Shown: positions 42,238 to 56,136 of the stretch, one piece after another
Layout of the letters: each line of letters starts with the position of its first letter
How positions within the stretch are numbered: position 1 is the first letter of the stretch
DNA from: Auanema rhodensis
Lineage: Eukaryota; Nematoda; Chromadorea; Rhabditida; Rhabditidae
Reading direction: 5' to 3'
Assembly (NCBI GenBank): GCA_964057225.1
Contig: CAXKVF010000073.1
Coordinates: 496,001-560,000, forward strand
Length of the DNA: 64,000 nucleotides
Made by a program: the position numbers and the translations under genes
Notes under the pieces: generated by a model
Databases searched by the model: none
Seen by the model: only the letters and a program-made list of their open reading frames with translations
Told to the model about the DNA's origin: nothing

Positions 42238-45200
42238 ATACCAAGTGCACATCACGTGTACATTTAATTAGCATAAATTAAAGTTCACGTAAATTTCAAA
42301 GTCATGGTTACCATGAACCAATATCAATAAAAATTTGTTTTTAGACTAATATGGACATGGGGAATCTAATTTTGAAAACCGCATCTCTTTATCTTTCCGT
42401 GAAGCGAGTTACATACCAAGTGCACATCACGTGTACATTTAATTAGCATAAATTAAAGTTCACGTAAATTTCAAAGTCATGGTTACCATGCACCAATATC
42501 AATAAAATTTTGTTTTTAGACTAATATGGACATGGGGAATCTAATTTTGAAAACCGCATCTCTTTATCTTTCACGTGAAGCGAGTTACATACCAAGTGCA
42601 CATCACGTGTACATTTAATTAGCATAAATTAAAGTTCACGTAAATTTCAAAGTCATGGTTACCATGCACCAATATCAATAAAATTTTGTTTTTAGACTAA
42701 TATGGACATGGGGAATCTAATTTTGAAAACAGCATCTCTTCATCTTTCACGTGAAGCGAGTTACATACCAAGTGCACATCACGTGTACATTTAATTAGCA
42801 TAAATTAAAGTTCACGTAAATTTCAAAGTCATGGTTACCATGCACCAATATCAATAAAAATTTGTTTTTAGACTAATATGGACATGGGGAATCTAATTTT
42901 GAAAACCGCATCTCTTTATCTTTCACGTGAAGCGAGTTACATACCAAGTGCACATCACGTGTACATTTAATTAGCATAAATTAAAGTTCACGTAAATTTC
43001 AAAGTCATGGTTACCATGCACCAATATCAATAAAAATTTGTTTTTAGACTAATATGGACATGGGGAATCTAATTTTGAAAACCGCATCTCTTTATCTTTC
43101 ACGTGAAGCGAGTTACATACCAAGTGCACATCACGTGTACATTTAATTAGCATAAATTAAAGTTCACGTAAATTTCAAAGTCATGGTTACCATACACCAA
43201 TATCAATAAAAATTTGTTTTTAGACTAATATGGACATGGGGAATCTAATTTTGAAAACCGCATCTCTTTATCTTTCACGTGAAGCGAGTTACATACCAAG
43301 TGCACATCACGTGTACATTTAATTAGCATAAATTAAAGTTCACGTAAATTTCAAAGTCATGGTTACCATGCACCAATATCAATAAAAATTTGTTTTTAGA
43401 CTAATATGGACATGGGGAATCTAATTTTGAAAACCGCATCTCTTTATCTTTCACGTGAAGCGAGTTACATACCAAGTGCACATCACGTGTACATTTAATT
43501 AGCATAAATTAAAGTTCACGTAAATTTCAAAGTCATGGTTACCATGAACCAATATCAATAAAAATTTGTTTTCAGACTAATATGGACATGGGGAATCTAA
43601 TTTTGAAAACCGCATCTCTTTATCTTTCACGTGAAGCGAGTTACATACCAAGTGCACATCACGTGTACATTTAATTAGCATAAATTAAAGTTCACGTAAA
43701 TTTCAAAGTCATGGTTACCATGCACCAATATCAATAAAAATTTGTTTTTAGACTAATATGGAAATGGGGAATCTAATTTTGAAAACCGCATCTCTTCATC
43801 TTTCACGTGAAGCGAGTTACATACCAAGTGCACATCACGTGTACATTTAATTAGCATAAATTAAAGTTCACGTAAATTTCAAAGTCATGGTTACCATGCA
43901 CCAATATCAATAAAAATTTGTTTTTAGACTAATATGGACATGGGGGATCTAATTTTGAAAACCGCATCTCTTTATCTTTCACGTGAAGCAAGTTACATAC
44001 CAAGTGCACATCACGTGTACATTTAATTAGCATAAATTAAAGTTCACGTAAATTTCAAAGTCATGGTTACCATGAACCAATATCAATAAAAATTTGTTTT
44101 TAGACTAATATGGACATGGGGAATCTAATTTTGAAAACCGCATCTCTTTATCTTTCACGTGAAGCGAGTTACATACCAAGTGCACATCACGTGTACATTT
44201 AATTAGCATAAATTAAAGTTCACGTAAATTTCAAAGTCATGGTTACCATTCACCAATATCAATAAAAATTTGTTTTTAGACTAATATGGACATGGGGAAT
44301 CTAATTTTGAAAACCGCATCTCTTTATCTTTCACGTGAAGCGAGTTACATACCAAGTGCACATCACGTGTAAATTTAATTAGCATAAATTAAAGTTCACG
44401 TAAATTTCAAAGTCATGGTTACCATTCACCAATATCAATAAAAATTTGTTTTTAGACTAATATGGACATGGGGAATCTAATTTTGAAAACCGCATCTCTT
44501 TATCTTTCACGTGAAGCGAGTTACATACCAAGTGCACATCACGTGTACATTTAATTAGCATAAATTAAAGTTCACGTAAATTTCAAAGTCATGGTTACCA
44601 TGCACCAATATCAATAAAATTTTGTTTTTAGACTAATATGGACATGGGGAATCTAATTTTGAAAACCGCATCTCTTTATCTTTCACGTGAAGCGAGTTAC
44701 ATACCAAGTGCACATCACGTGTACATTTAATTAGCATAAATTAAAGTTCACGTAAATTTCAAAGTCATGGTTACCATACACCAATATCAATAAAAATTTG
44801 TTTTTAGACTAATATGGACATGGGGAATCTAATTTTGAAAACCGCATCTCTTTATCTTTCACGTGAAGCGAGTTACATACCAAGTGCACATCACGTGTAC
44901 ATTTAATTAGCATAAATTAAAGTTCACGTAAATTTCAAAGTCATGGTTACCATGCACCAATATCAATAACAATTTGTTTTTAGACTAATATGGACATGGG
45001 GAATCTAATTTTGAAAACCGCATCTCTTTATCTTTCACGTGAAGCGAGTTACATACCAAGTGCACATCACGTGTACATTTAATTAGCATAAATTAAAGTT
45101 CACGTAAATTTCAAAGTCATGGTTACCATGAACCAATATCAATAAAAATTTGTTTTCAGACTAATATGGACATGGGGAATCTAATTTTGAAAACCGCATC

Positions 45201-47339
45201 TCTTTATCTTTCACGTGAAGCGAGTTACATACCAAGTGCACATCACGTGTACATTTAATTTGCATAAATTAAAGTTCACGTAAATTTCAAAGTCATGGTT
45301 ACCATGCACCAATATCAATAAAAATTTGTTTTTAGACTAATATGGACATGGGGAATCTAATTTTGAAAACCGCATCTCTTTATCTTTCACGTGAAGCGAG
45401 TTACATACCAAGTGCACATCACGTGTACATTTAATTAGCATAAATTAAAGTTCACGTAAATTTCAAAGTCATAGTTACCATGAACCAATATCAATAAAAA
45501 TTTGTTTTTAGACTAATATGGACATGGGGAATCTAATTTTGAAAACCGCATCTCTTTATCTTTCACGTGAAGCGAGTTACATACCAAGTGCACATCACGT
45601 GTACATTTAATTAGCATAAATTAAAGTTCACGTAAATTTCAAAGTCATGGTTACCATGAAGCAATATCAATAAAAATTTCTTTTAGACTAATATGGACAT
45701 GGGAAATCTAATTTTGAAAACCGCATCTCTTTATCTTTCACGTGAAGCGAGTTACATACCAAGTGCACATCACGTGTACATTTAATTAGCATAAATTAAA
45801 GTTCACGTAAATTTCAAAGTCATGGTTACCATGAACCAATATCAATAAAAATTTGTTTTTAGACTAATATGGACATGGGGAATCTAATTTTGAAAACCGC
45901 ATCTCTTTATCTTTCACGTGAAGCGAGTTACATACCAAGTGCACATCACGTGTACATTTAATTAGCATAAATTAAAGTTCACGTAAATTTCAAAGTCATG
46001 GTTACCATGCACCAATATCAATAAAAATTTGTTTTTAGACTAATATGGACATGGGGGATCTAATTTTGAAAACCGCATCTGTTTATCTTTCACGTGAAGC
46101 GAGTTACATACCAAGTGCACATCACGTGTACATTTAATTAGCATAAATTAAAGTTCACGTAAATTTCAAAGTCATGGTTACCATGAACCAATATCAATAA
46201 AAATTTGTTTTTAGACTAATATGGACATGGGGAATCTAATTTTGAAAACCGCATCTCTTTATCTTTCACGTGAAGCGAGTTACATACCAAGTGCACATCA
46301 CGTGTACATTTAATTAGCATAAATTAAAGTTCACGTAAATTTCAAAGTCATGGTTACCATGAACCAATATCAATAAAAATTTGTTTTTAGACTAATATGG
46401 ACATGGGAAATCTAATTTTGAAAACCGCATCTCTTTATCTTTCACGTGAAGCGAGTTACATACCAAGTGCACATCACGTGTACATTTAATTAGCATAAAT
46501 TAAAGTTCACGTAAATTTCAAAGTCATGGTTACCATGAACCAATATCAATAAAAATTTGTTTTTAGACTAATATGGACATGGGGGATCTAATTTTGAAAA
46601 CCGCATCTCTTTATCTTTCACGTGAAGCAAGTTACATACCAAGTGCACATCACGTGTACATTTAATTAGCATAAATTAAAGTTCACGTAAATTTCAAAGT
46701 CATGGTTACCATGAACCAATATCAATAAAAATTTGTTTTTAGACTAATATGGACATGGGGAATCTAATTTTGAAAACCGCATCTCTTTATCTTTCACGTG
46801 AAGCGAGTTACATACCAAGTGCACATCACGTGTACATTTAATTAGCATAAATTAAAGTTCACGTAAATTTCAAAGTCATGGTTACCATGAACCAATATTA
46901 ATAAAAATTTGTTTTTAGACTAATATGGACATGGGGAATCTAATTTTGAAAACCGCATCTCTTTATCTTTCACGTGAAGCGAGTTACATACCAAGTGCAC
47001 ATCACGTGTACATTTAATTAGCATAAATTAAAGTTCACGTAAATTTCAAAGTCATGGTTACCATGCACCAATATCAATAAAAATTTGTTTTTAGACTAAT
47101 ATGGACATGGGGAATCTAATTTTGAAAACCGCATCTCTTCATCTTTCACGTGAAGCGAGTTACATACCAAGTGCACATCACGTGTACATTTAATTAGCAT
47201 AAATTAAAGTTCACGTAAATTTCAAAGTCATGGTTACCATTCACCAATATCAATAAAAATTTGTTTTTAGACTAATATGGACATGGGGAATCTAATTTTG
47301 AAAACCGCATCTCTTTATCTTTCACGTGAAGCGAGTTAC
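42238..47339 (+). repeat. Punctuated HOR block 2 (29 monomers, 5,102 bp)
   Basis: Begins with the 175-bp CTTTCCGTG monomer (42238-42412) and the A96T pair. It differs from block 1 by the stretch 43645-45404 (C119A, A126G with G170A, plain, G78T, C24A with G78T, A96T, G78A, A94C, T105C, A33T), then rejoins the G69A, C81G, A126G series of block 1. It closes with C88T, T153C and G78T monomers. Confidence 0.85.
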
Positions 47340-50300
47340 ATACCAAGTGCACATCACGTGTACATTTAATTAGCATAAATTAAAGTTCACGTAAATTTCA
47401 AAGTCATGGTTACCATGAACCAATATCAATAAAAATTTGTTTTTAGACTAATATGGACATGGGGAATCTAATTTTGAAAACCGCATCTCTTTATCTTTCC
47501 GTGAAGCGAGTTACATACCAAGTGCACATCACGTGTACATTTAATTAGCATAAATTAAAGTTCACGTAAATTTCAAAGTCATGGTTACCATGCACCAATA
47601 TCAATAAAATTTTGTTTTTAGACTAATATGGACATGGGGAATCTAATTTTGAAAACCGCATCTCTTTATCTTTCACGTGAAGCGAGTTACATACCAAGTG
47701 CACATCACGTGTACATTTAATTAGCATAAATTAAAGTTCACGTAAATTTCAAAGTCATGGTTACCATGCACCAATATCAATAAAATTTTGTTTTTAGACT
47801 AATATGGACATGGGGAATCTAATTTTGAAAACAGCATCTCTTCATCTTTCACGTGAAGCGAGTTACATACCAAGTGCACATCACGTGTACATTTAATTAG
47901 CATAAATTAAAGTTCACGTAAATTTCAAAGTCATGGTTACCATGCACCAATATCAATAAAAATTTGTTTTTAGACTAATATGGACATGGGGAATCTAATT
48001 TTGAAAACCGCATCTCTTTATCTTTCACGTGAAGCGAGTTACATACCAAGTGCACATCACGTGTACATTTAATTAGCATAAATTAAAGTTCACGTAAATT
48101 TCAAAGTCATGGTTACCATGAACCAATATCAATAAAAATTTGTTTTTAGACTAATATGGACATGGGGAATCTAATTTTGAAAATCGCATCTCTTTATCTT
48201 TCACGTGAAGCGAGTTACATACCAAGTGCACATCACGTGTACATTTAATTAGCATAAATTAAAGTTCACGTAAATTTCAAAGTCATGGTTACCATGAACC
48301 AATATCAATAAAAATTTGTTTTTAGACTAATATGGACATGGGGAATCTAATTTTGAAAACCGCATCTCTTTATCTTTCACGTGAAGCGAGTTACATACCA
48401 AGTGCACATCACGTGTACATTTAATTAGCATAAATTAAAGTTCACGTAAATTTCAAAGTCATGGTTACCATGAACCAATATCAATAAAAATTTGTTTTTA
48501 GACTAATATGGACATGGGGAATCTAATTTTGAAAACCGCATCTCTTTATCTTTCACGTGAAGCGAGTTACATACCAAGTGCACATCACGTGTAAATTTAA
48601 TTAGCATAAATTAAAGTTCACGTAAATTTCAAAGTCATGGTTACCATGAACCAATATCAATAAAAGTTTGTTTTTAGACTAATATGGACATGGGGAATCA
48701 AATTTTGAAAACCGCATCTCTTTATCTTTCACGTGAAGCGAGTTACATACCAAGTGCACATCACGTGTACATTTAATTAGCATAAATTAAAGTTCACGTA
48801 AATTTCAAAGTCATGGTTATCATGAAACAATATCAATAAAAATTTGTTTTTAGACTAATATGGACATGGGGAATCTAATTTTGAAAACCGCATCTCTTTA
48901 TCTTTCACGTGAAGCGAGTTACATACCAAGTGCACATCACGTGTACATTTAATTAGCATGAATTAAAGTTCACGTAAATTTCAAAGTCATGGTTACCATG
49001 AACCAATATCAATAAAAATTTGTTTTTAGACTAATATGGACATGGGGAATCTAATTTTGAAAATCGCATCTCTTTATCTTTCACGTGAAGCGAGTTACAT
49101 ACCAAGTGCACATCACGTGTACATTTAATTAGCATAAATTAAAGTTCACGTAAATTTCAAAGTCATGGTTACCATGAACCAATATCAATAAAAATTTGTT
49201 TTTAGACTAATATGGACATGGGGAATCTAATTTTGAAAACCGCATCTCTTTATCTTTCACGTGAAGCGAGTTACATACCAAGTGCACATCACGTGTACAT
49301 TTAATTAGCATAAATTAAAGTTCACGTAAATTTCAAAGTCATGGTTACCATGAACCAATATCAATAAAAATTTGTTTTTAGACTAATATGGACATGGGGA
49401 ATCTAATTTTGAAAACCGCATCTCTTTATCTTTCACGTGAAGCGAGTTACATACCAAGTGCACATCACGTGTAAATTTAATTAGCATAAATTAAAGTTCA
49501 CGTAAATTTCAAAGTCATGGTTACCATGAACCAATATCAATAAAAGTTTGTTTTTAGACTAATATGGACATGGGGAATCAAATTTTGAAAACCGCATCTC
49601 TTTATCTTTCACGTGAAGCGAGTTACATACCAAGTGCACATCACGTGTACATTTAATTAGCATAAATTAAAGTTCACGTAAATTTCAAAGTCATGGTTAT
49701 CATGAAACAATATCAATAAAAATTTGTTTTTAGACTAATATGGACATGGGGAATCTAATTTTGAAAACCGCATCTCTTTATCTTTCACGTGAAGCGAGTT
49801 ACATACCAAGTGCACATCACGTGTACATTTAATTAGCATAAATTAAAGTTCACGTAAATTTCAAAGTCATGGTTACCATGCACCAATATCAATAAAAATT
49901 TGTTTTGAGACTAATATGGACATGGGGAATCTAATTTTGAAAACCGCATCTCTTTATCTTTCACGTGAAGCGAGTTACATACCAAGTGCACATCACGTGT
50001 AAATTTAATTAGCATAAATTAAAGTTCACGTAAATTTCAAAGTCATGGTTACCATGAACCAATATCAATAAAAGTTTGTTTTTAGACTAATATGGACATG
50101 GGGAATCAAATTTTGAAAACCGCATCTCTTTATCTTTCACGTGAAGCGAGTTACATACCAAGTGCACATCACGTGTACATTTAATTAGCATAAATTAAAG
50201 TTCACGTAAATTTCAAAGTCATGGTTACCATGAACCAATATCAATAAAAATTTGTTTTTAGACTAATATGGACATGGGGAATCTAATTTTGAAAACCGCA

Positions 50301-51914
50301 TCTCTTTATCTTTCACGTGAAGCGAGTTACATACCAAGTGCACATCACGTGTAAATTTAATTAGCATAAATTAAAGTTCACGTAAATTTCAAAGTCATGG
50401 TTACCATGAACCAATATCAATAAAAGTTTGTTTTTAGACTAATATGGACATGGGGAATCAAATTTTGAAAACCGCATCTCTTTATCTTTCACGTGAAGCG
50501 AGTTACATACCAAGTGCACATCACGTGTACATTTAATTAGCATAAATTAAAGTTCACGTAAATTTCAAAGTCATGGTTATCATGAAACAATATCAATAAA
50601 AATTTGTTTTTAGACTAATATGGACATGGGGAATCTAATTTTGAAAACCGCATCTCTTTATCTTTCACGTGAAGCGAGTTACATACCAAGTGCACATCAC
50701 GTGTACATTTAATTAGCATGAATTAAAGTTCACGTAAATTTCAAAGTCATGGTTACCATGCACCAATATCAATAAAAATTTGTTTTTAGACTAATATGGA
50801 CATGGGGAATCTAATTTAGAATACCGCATCTCTTTATCTTTCACGTGAAGCGAGTTACATACCAAGTGCACATCACGTGTACATTTAATTAGCATAAATT
50901 AAAGTTCACGTAAATTTCAAAGTCATGGTTACCATGCACCAATATCAATAAAAATTTGTTTTTAGACTAATATGGACATGGGGAATCTAATTTTGAAAAC
51001 CGCATCTCTTTATCTTTCACGTGAAGCGAGTTACATACCAAGTGCACATCACGTGTACATTTAATTAGCATGAATTAAAGTTCACGTAAATTTCAAAGTC
51101 ATGGTTACCATGAACCAATATCAATAAAAATTTGTTTTTAGACTAATATGGACATGGGGAATCTAATTTTGAAAACCGCATCTCTTTATCTTTCACGTGA
51201 AGCGAGTTACATACCAAGTGCACATCACGTGTACATTTAATTAGCATAAATTAAAGTTCACGTAAATTTCAAAGTCATGGTTACCATGAACCAATATCAA
51301 TAAAAATTTGTTTTTAGACTAATATGGGCATGGGGAATCTAATTTTGAAAACCGCATCTCTTTATCTTTCACGTGAAGCGAGTTACATACCAAGTGCACA
51401 TCACGTGTACATTTAATTAGCATAAATTAAAGTTCACGTAAATTTCAAAGTCATGGTTACCATGCACCAATATCAATAAAAATTTGTTTTTAGACTAATA
51501 TGGACATGGGGAATCTAATTTTGAAAACCGCATCTCTTTATCTTTCACGTGAAGCGAGTTACATACCAAGTGCACATCACGTGTAAATTTAATTAGCATA
51601 AATTAAAGTTCACGTAAATTTCAAAGTCATGGTTACCATGCACCAATATCAATAAAAATTTGTTTTTAGACTAATATGGACATGGGGAATCAAATTGTGA
51701 AAACCGCATCTCTTTATCTTTCACGTGAAGCGAGTTACATACCAAGTGCACATCACGTGTAAATTTAATTAGCATAAATTAAAGTTCACGTAAATTTCAA
51801 AGTCATGGTTACCATGAACCAATATTAATAAAAATTTGTTTTTAGACTAATATGGACATGGGGAATCTAATTTTGAAAACCGCATCTCTTCATCTTTCAC
51901 GTGAAGCGAGTTAC
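47340..51914 (+). repeat. Punctuated HOR block 3 (26 monomers), hybrid
   Basis: Starts with the CTTTCCGTG monomer (47340-47514) and the A96T pair, but after one p monomer (47867) it jumps at 48043 to the sequence order found at the left start of the large segmental duplication (33969). This is where the two segmental copies are joined. The rest of the block repeats 33969-36960. Confidence 0.85.
48043..48922 (+). repeat. 5-monomer duplication at the segmental junction (880 bp)
   Basis: Five monomers: C142T; plain; plain; C24A,A96G,T130A; C74T,C81A. They are repeated directly at 48923-49802. The first member lacks the A38G allele that both 33969 and 48923 carry with C142T. It therefore looks like a chimera whose left part comes from another monomer type, placing the exchange point between about positions 38 and 142 of that monomer (48080-48184). 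Confidence 0.85.
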
Positions 51915-54900
51915 ATACCAAGTGCACATCACGTGTACATTTAATTAGCATAAATTAAAGTTCACGTAAATTTCAAAGTCATGGTTACCATGAACCAATA
52001 TCAATAAAAATTTGTTTTTAGACTAATATGGACATGGGGAATCTAATTTTGAAAACCGCATCTCTTTATCTTTCCGTGAAGCGAGTTACATACCAAGTGC
52101 ACATCACGTGTACATTTAATTAGCATAAATTAAAGTTCACGTAAATTTCAAAGTCATGGTTACCATGCACCAATATCAATAAAATTTTGTTTTTAGACTA
52201 ATATGGACATGGGGAATCTGATTTTGAAAACCGCATCTCTTTATCTTTCACGTGAAGCGAGTTACATACCAAGTGCACATCACGTGTACATTTAATTAGC
52301 ATAAATTAAAGTTCACGTAAATTTCAAAGTCATGGTTACCATGCACCAATATCAATAAAATTTTGTTTTTAGACTAATATGGACATGGGGAATCTAATTT
52401 TGAAAACAGCATCTCTTCATCTTTCACGTGAAGCGAGTTACATACCAAGTGCACATCACGTGTACATTTAATTAGCATAAATTAAAGTTCACGTAAATTT
52501 CAAAGTCATGGTTACCATGCACCAATATCAATAAAAATTTGTTTTTAGACTAATATGGACATGGGGAATCTAATTTTGAAAACCGCATCTCTTTATCTTT
52601 CACGTGAAGCGAGTTACATACCAAGTGCACATCACGTGTACATTTAATTAGCATAAATTAAAGTTCACGTAAATTTCAAAGTCATGGTTACCATGCACCA
52701 ATATCAATAAAAATTTGTTTTTAGACTAATATGGACATGGGGAATCTAATTTTGAAAACCGCATCTCTTTATCTTTCACGTGAAGCGAGTTACATACCAA
52801 GTGCACATCACGTGTACATTTAATTAGCATAAATTAAAGTTCACGTAAATTTCAAAGTCATGGTTACCATACACCAATATCAATAAAAATTTGTTTTTAG
52901 ACTAATATGGACATGGGGAATCTAATTTTGAAAACCGCATCTCTTTATCTTTCACGTGAAGCGAGTTACATACCAAGTGCACATCACGTGTACATTTAAT
53001 TAGCATAAATTAAAGTTCACGTAAATTTCAAAGTCATGGTTACCATGCACCAATATCAATAAAAATTTGTTTTTAGACTAATATGGACATGGGGAATCTA
53101 ATTTTGAAAACCGCATCTCTTTATCTTTCACGTGAAGCGAGTTACATACCAAGTGCACATCACGTGTACATTTAATTAGCATAAATTAAAGTTCACGTAA
53201 ATTTCAAAGTCATGGTTACCATGAACCAATATCAATAAAAATTTGTTTTCAGACTAATATGGACATGGGGAATCTAATTTTGAAAACCGCATCTCTTTAT
53301 CTTTCACGTGAAGCGAGTTACATACCAAGTGCACATCACGTGTACATTTAATTAGCATAAATTAAAGTTCACGTAAATTTCAAAGTCATGGTTACCATGA
53401 ACCAATATCAATAAAAATTTGTTTTTAGACTAATATGGACATGGGGAATCTAATTTTGAAAACCGCATCTCTTCATCTTTCACGTGAAGCGAGTTACATA
53501 CCAAGTGCACATCACGTGTACATTTAATTAGCATAAATTAAAGTTCACGTAAATTTCAAAGTCATGGTTACCATGAACCAATATCAATAAAAATTTGTTT
53601 TTAGACTAATATGGACATGGGGAATCTAATTTTGAAAACCGCATCTCTTTATCTTTCACGTGAAGCGAGTTACATACCAAGTGCACATCACGTGTACATT
53701 TAATTAGCATAAATTAAAGTTCACGTAAATTTCAAAGTCATGGTTACCATGAACCAATATCAATAAAAATTTGTTTTTAGACTAATATGGACATGGGGAA
53801 TCTAATTTTGAAAACCGCATCTCTTTATCTTTCACGTGAAGCGAGTTACATACCAAGTGCACATCACGTGTACATTTAATTAGCATAAATTAAAGTTCAC
53901 GTAAATTTCAAAGTCATGGTTACCATGAACCAATATCAATAAAAATTTGTTTTTAGACTAATATGGACATGGGGAATCTAATTTTGAAAACCGCATCTCT
54001 TTATCTTTCACGTGAAGCGAGTTACATACCAAGTGCACATCACGTGTACATTTAATTAGCATAAATTAAAGTTCACGTAAATTTCAAAGTCATAGTTACC
54101 ATGAACCAATATCAATAAAAATTTGTTTTTAGACTAATATGGACATGGGGAATCTAATTTTGAAAACCGCATCTCTTTATCTTTCACGTGAAGCGAGTTA
54201 CATACCAAGTGCACATCACGTGTACATTTAATTAGCATAAATTAAAGTTCACGTAAATTTCAAAGTCATGGTTACCATGAAGCAATATCAATAAAAATTT
54301 CTTTTAGACTAATATGGACATGGGAAATCTAATTTTGAAAACCGCATCTCTTTATCTTTCACGTGAAGCGAGTTACATACCAAGTGCACATCACGTGTAC
54401 ATTTAATTAGCATAAATTAAAGTTCACGTAAATTTCAAAGTCATGGTTACCATGAACCAATATCAATAAAAATTTGTTTTTAGACTAATATGGACATGGG
54501 GAATCTAATTTTGAAAACCGCATCTCTTTATCTTTCACGTGAAGCGAGTTACATACCAAGTGCACATCACGTGTACATTTAATTAGCATAAATTAAAGTT
54601 CACGTAAATTTCAAAGTCATGGTTACCATGCACCAATATCAATAAAAATTTGTTTTTAGACTAATATGGACATGGGGGATCTAATTTTGAAAACCGCATC
54701 TGTTTATCTTTCACGTGAAGCGAGTTACATACCAAGTGCACATCACGTGTACATTTAATTAGCATAAATTAAAGTTCACGTAAATTTCAAAGTCATGGTT
54801 ACCATGAACCAATATCAATAAAAATTTGTTTTTAGACTAATATGGACATGGGGAATCTAATTTTGAGAACCGCATCTCTTTATCTTTCACGTGAAGCGAG

Positions 54901-56136
54901 TTACATACCAAGTGCACATCACGTGTACATTTAATTAGCATAAATTAAAGTTCACGTAAATTTCAAAGTCATGGTTACCATGAACCAATATCAATAAAAA
55001 TTTGTTTTTAGACTAATATGGACATGGGAAATCTAATTTTGAAAACCGCATCTCTTTATCTTTCACGTGAAGCGAGTTACATACCAAGTGCACATCACGT
55101 GTACATTTAATTAGCATAAATTAAAGTTCACGTAAATTTCAAAGTCATGGTTACCATGAAGCAATATCAATAAAAATTTGTTTTTAGACTAATATGGACA
55201 TGGGGAATCTAATTTTGAAAACCGCATCTCTTTATCTTTCACGTGAAGCGAGTTACATACCAAGTGCACATCACGTGTACATTTAATTAGCATAAATTAA
55301 AGTTCACGTAAATTTCAAAGTCATGGTTACCATGCACCAATATCAATAAAAATTTGTTTTTAGACTAATATGGACATGGGGGATCTAATTTTGAAAACCG
55401 CATCTCTTTATCTTTCACGTGAAGCAAGTTACATACCAAGTGCACATCACGTGTACATTTAATTAGCATAAATTAAAGTTCACGTAAATTTCAAAGTCAT
55501 GGTTACCATGAACCAATATCAATAAAAATTTGTTTTTAGACTAATATGGACATGGGGAATCTAATTTTGAAAACCGCATCTCTTTATCTTTCACGTGAAG
55601 CGAGTTACATACCAAGTGCACATCACGTGTACATTTAATTAGCATAAATTAAAGTTCACGTAAATTTCAAAGTCATGGTTACCATGAACCAATATTAATA
55701 AAAATTTGTTTTTAGACTAATATGGACATGGGGAATCTAATTTTGAAAACCGCATCTCTTTATCTTTCACGTGAAGCGAGTTACATACCAAGTGCACATC
55801 ACGTGTACATTTAATTAGCATAAATTAAAGTTCACGTAAATTTCAAAGTCATGGTTACCATGCACCAATATCAATAAAAATTTGTTTTTAGACTAATATG
55901 GACATGGGGAATCTAATTTTGAAAACCGCATCTCTTCATCTTTCACGTGAAGCGAGTTACATACCAAGTGCACATCACGTGTACATTTAATTAGCATAAA
56001 TTAAAGTTCACGTAAATTTCAAAGTCATGGTTACCATTCACCAATATCAATAAAAATTTGTTTTTAGACTAATATGGACATGGGGAATCTAATTTTGAAA
56101 ACCGCATCTCTTTCTCTTTCACGTGAAGCGAGTTAC
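51915..56136 (+). repeat. Punctuated HOR block 4 (24 monomers, 4,222 bp)
   Basis: Counterpart of block 1 without the second 6-monomer set. Its opening 175-bp monomer (51915-52089) has the CTTTCCGTG deletion but a normal C143, whereas the matching monomer at 36961 has C143A. This is the shortest complete block and may be nearest to the ancestral arrangement. Confidence 0.85.

Larger units (their letters stand above)
33969..48042 (+). repeat. Segmental duplication about 14 kb, copy 1 (80 monomers)
   Basis: Eighty monomers that match 48923-62821 in order at an offset of 14,954 bp, which is 85 monomers minus six one-base deletions. Rare tags shared by both: C142T (33969/48923), T136A with A140T (35729/50683), A118G (36257/51211), T135G with T130A (36609/51563), A131G in an A96T monomer (37136/52090), A139G (40830/54729), C119A (43645/57544), A94C (44877/58776), A33T (45229/59128). 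Compared with copy 2 it has six extra monomers at 39775-40829 and two at 46108-46459, and lacks seven found at 59304-60535. Private substitutions include T159C at 34145 and C143A at 36961. Confidence 0.9.
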
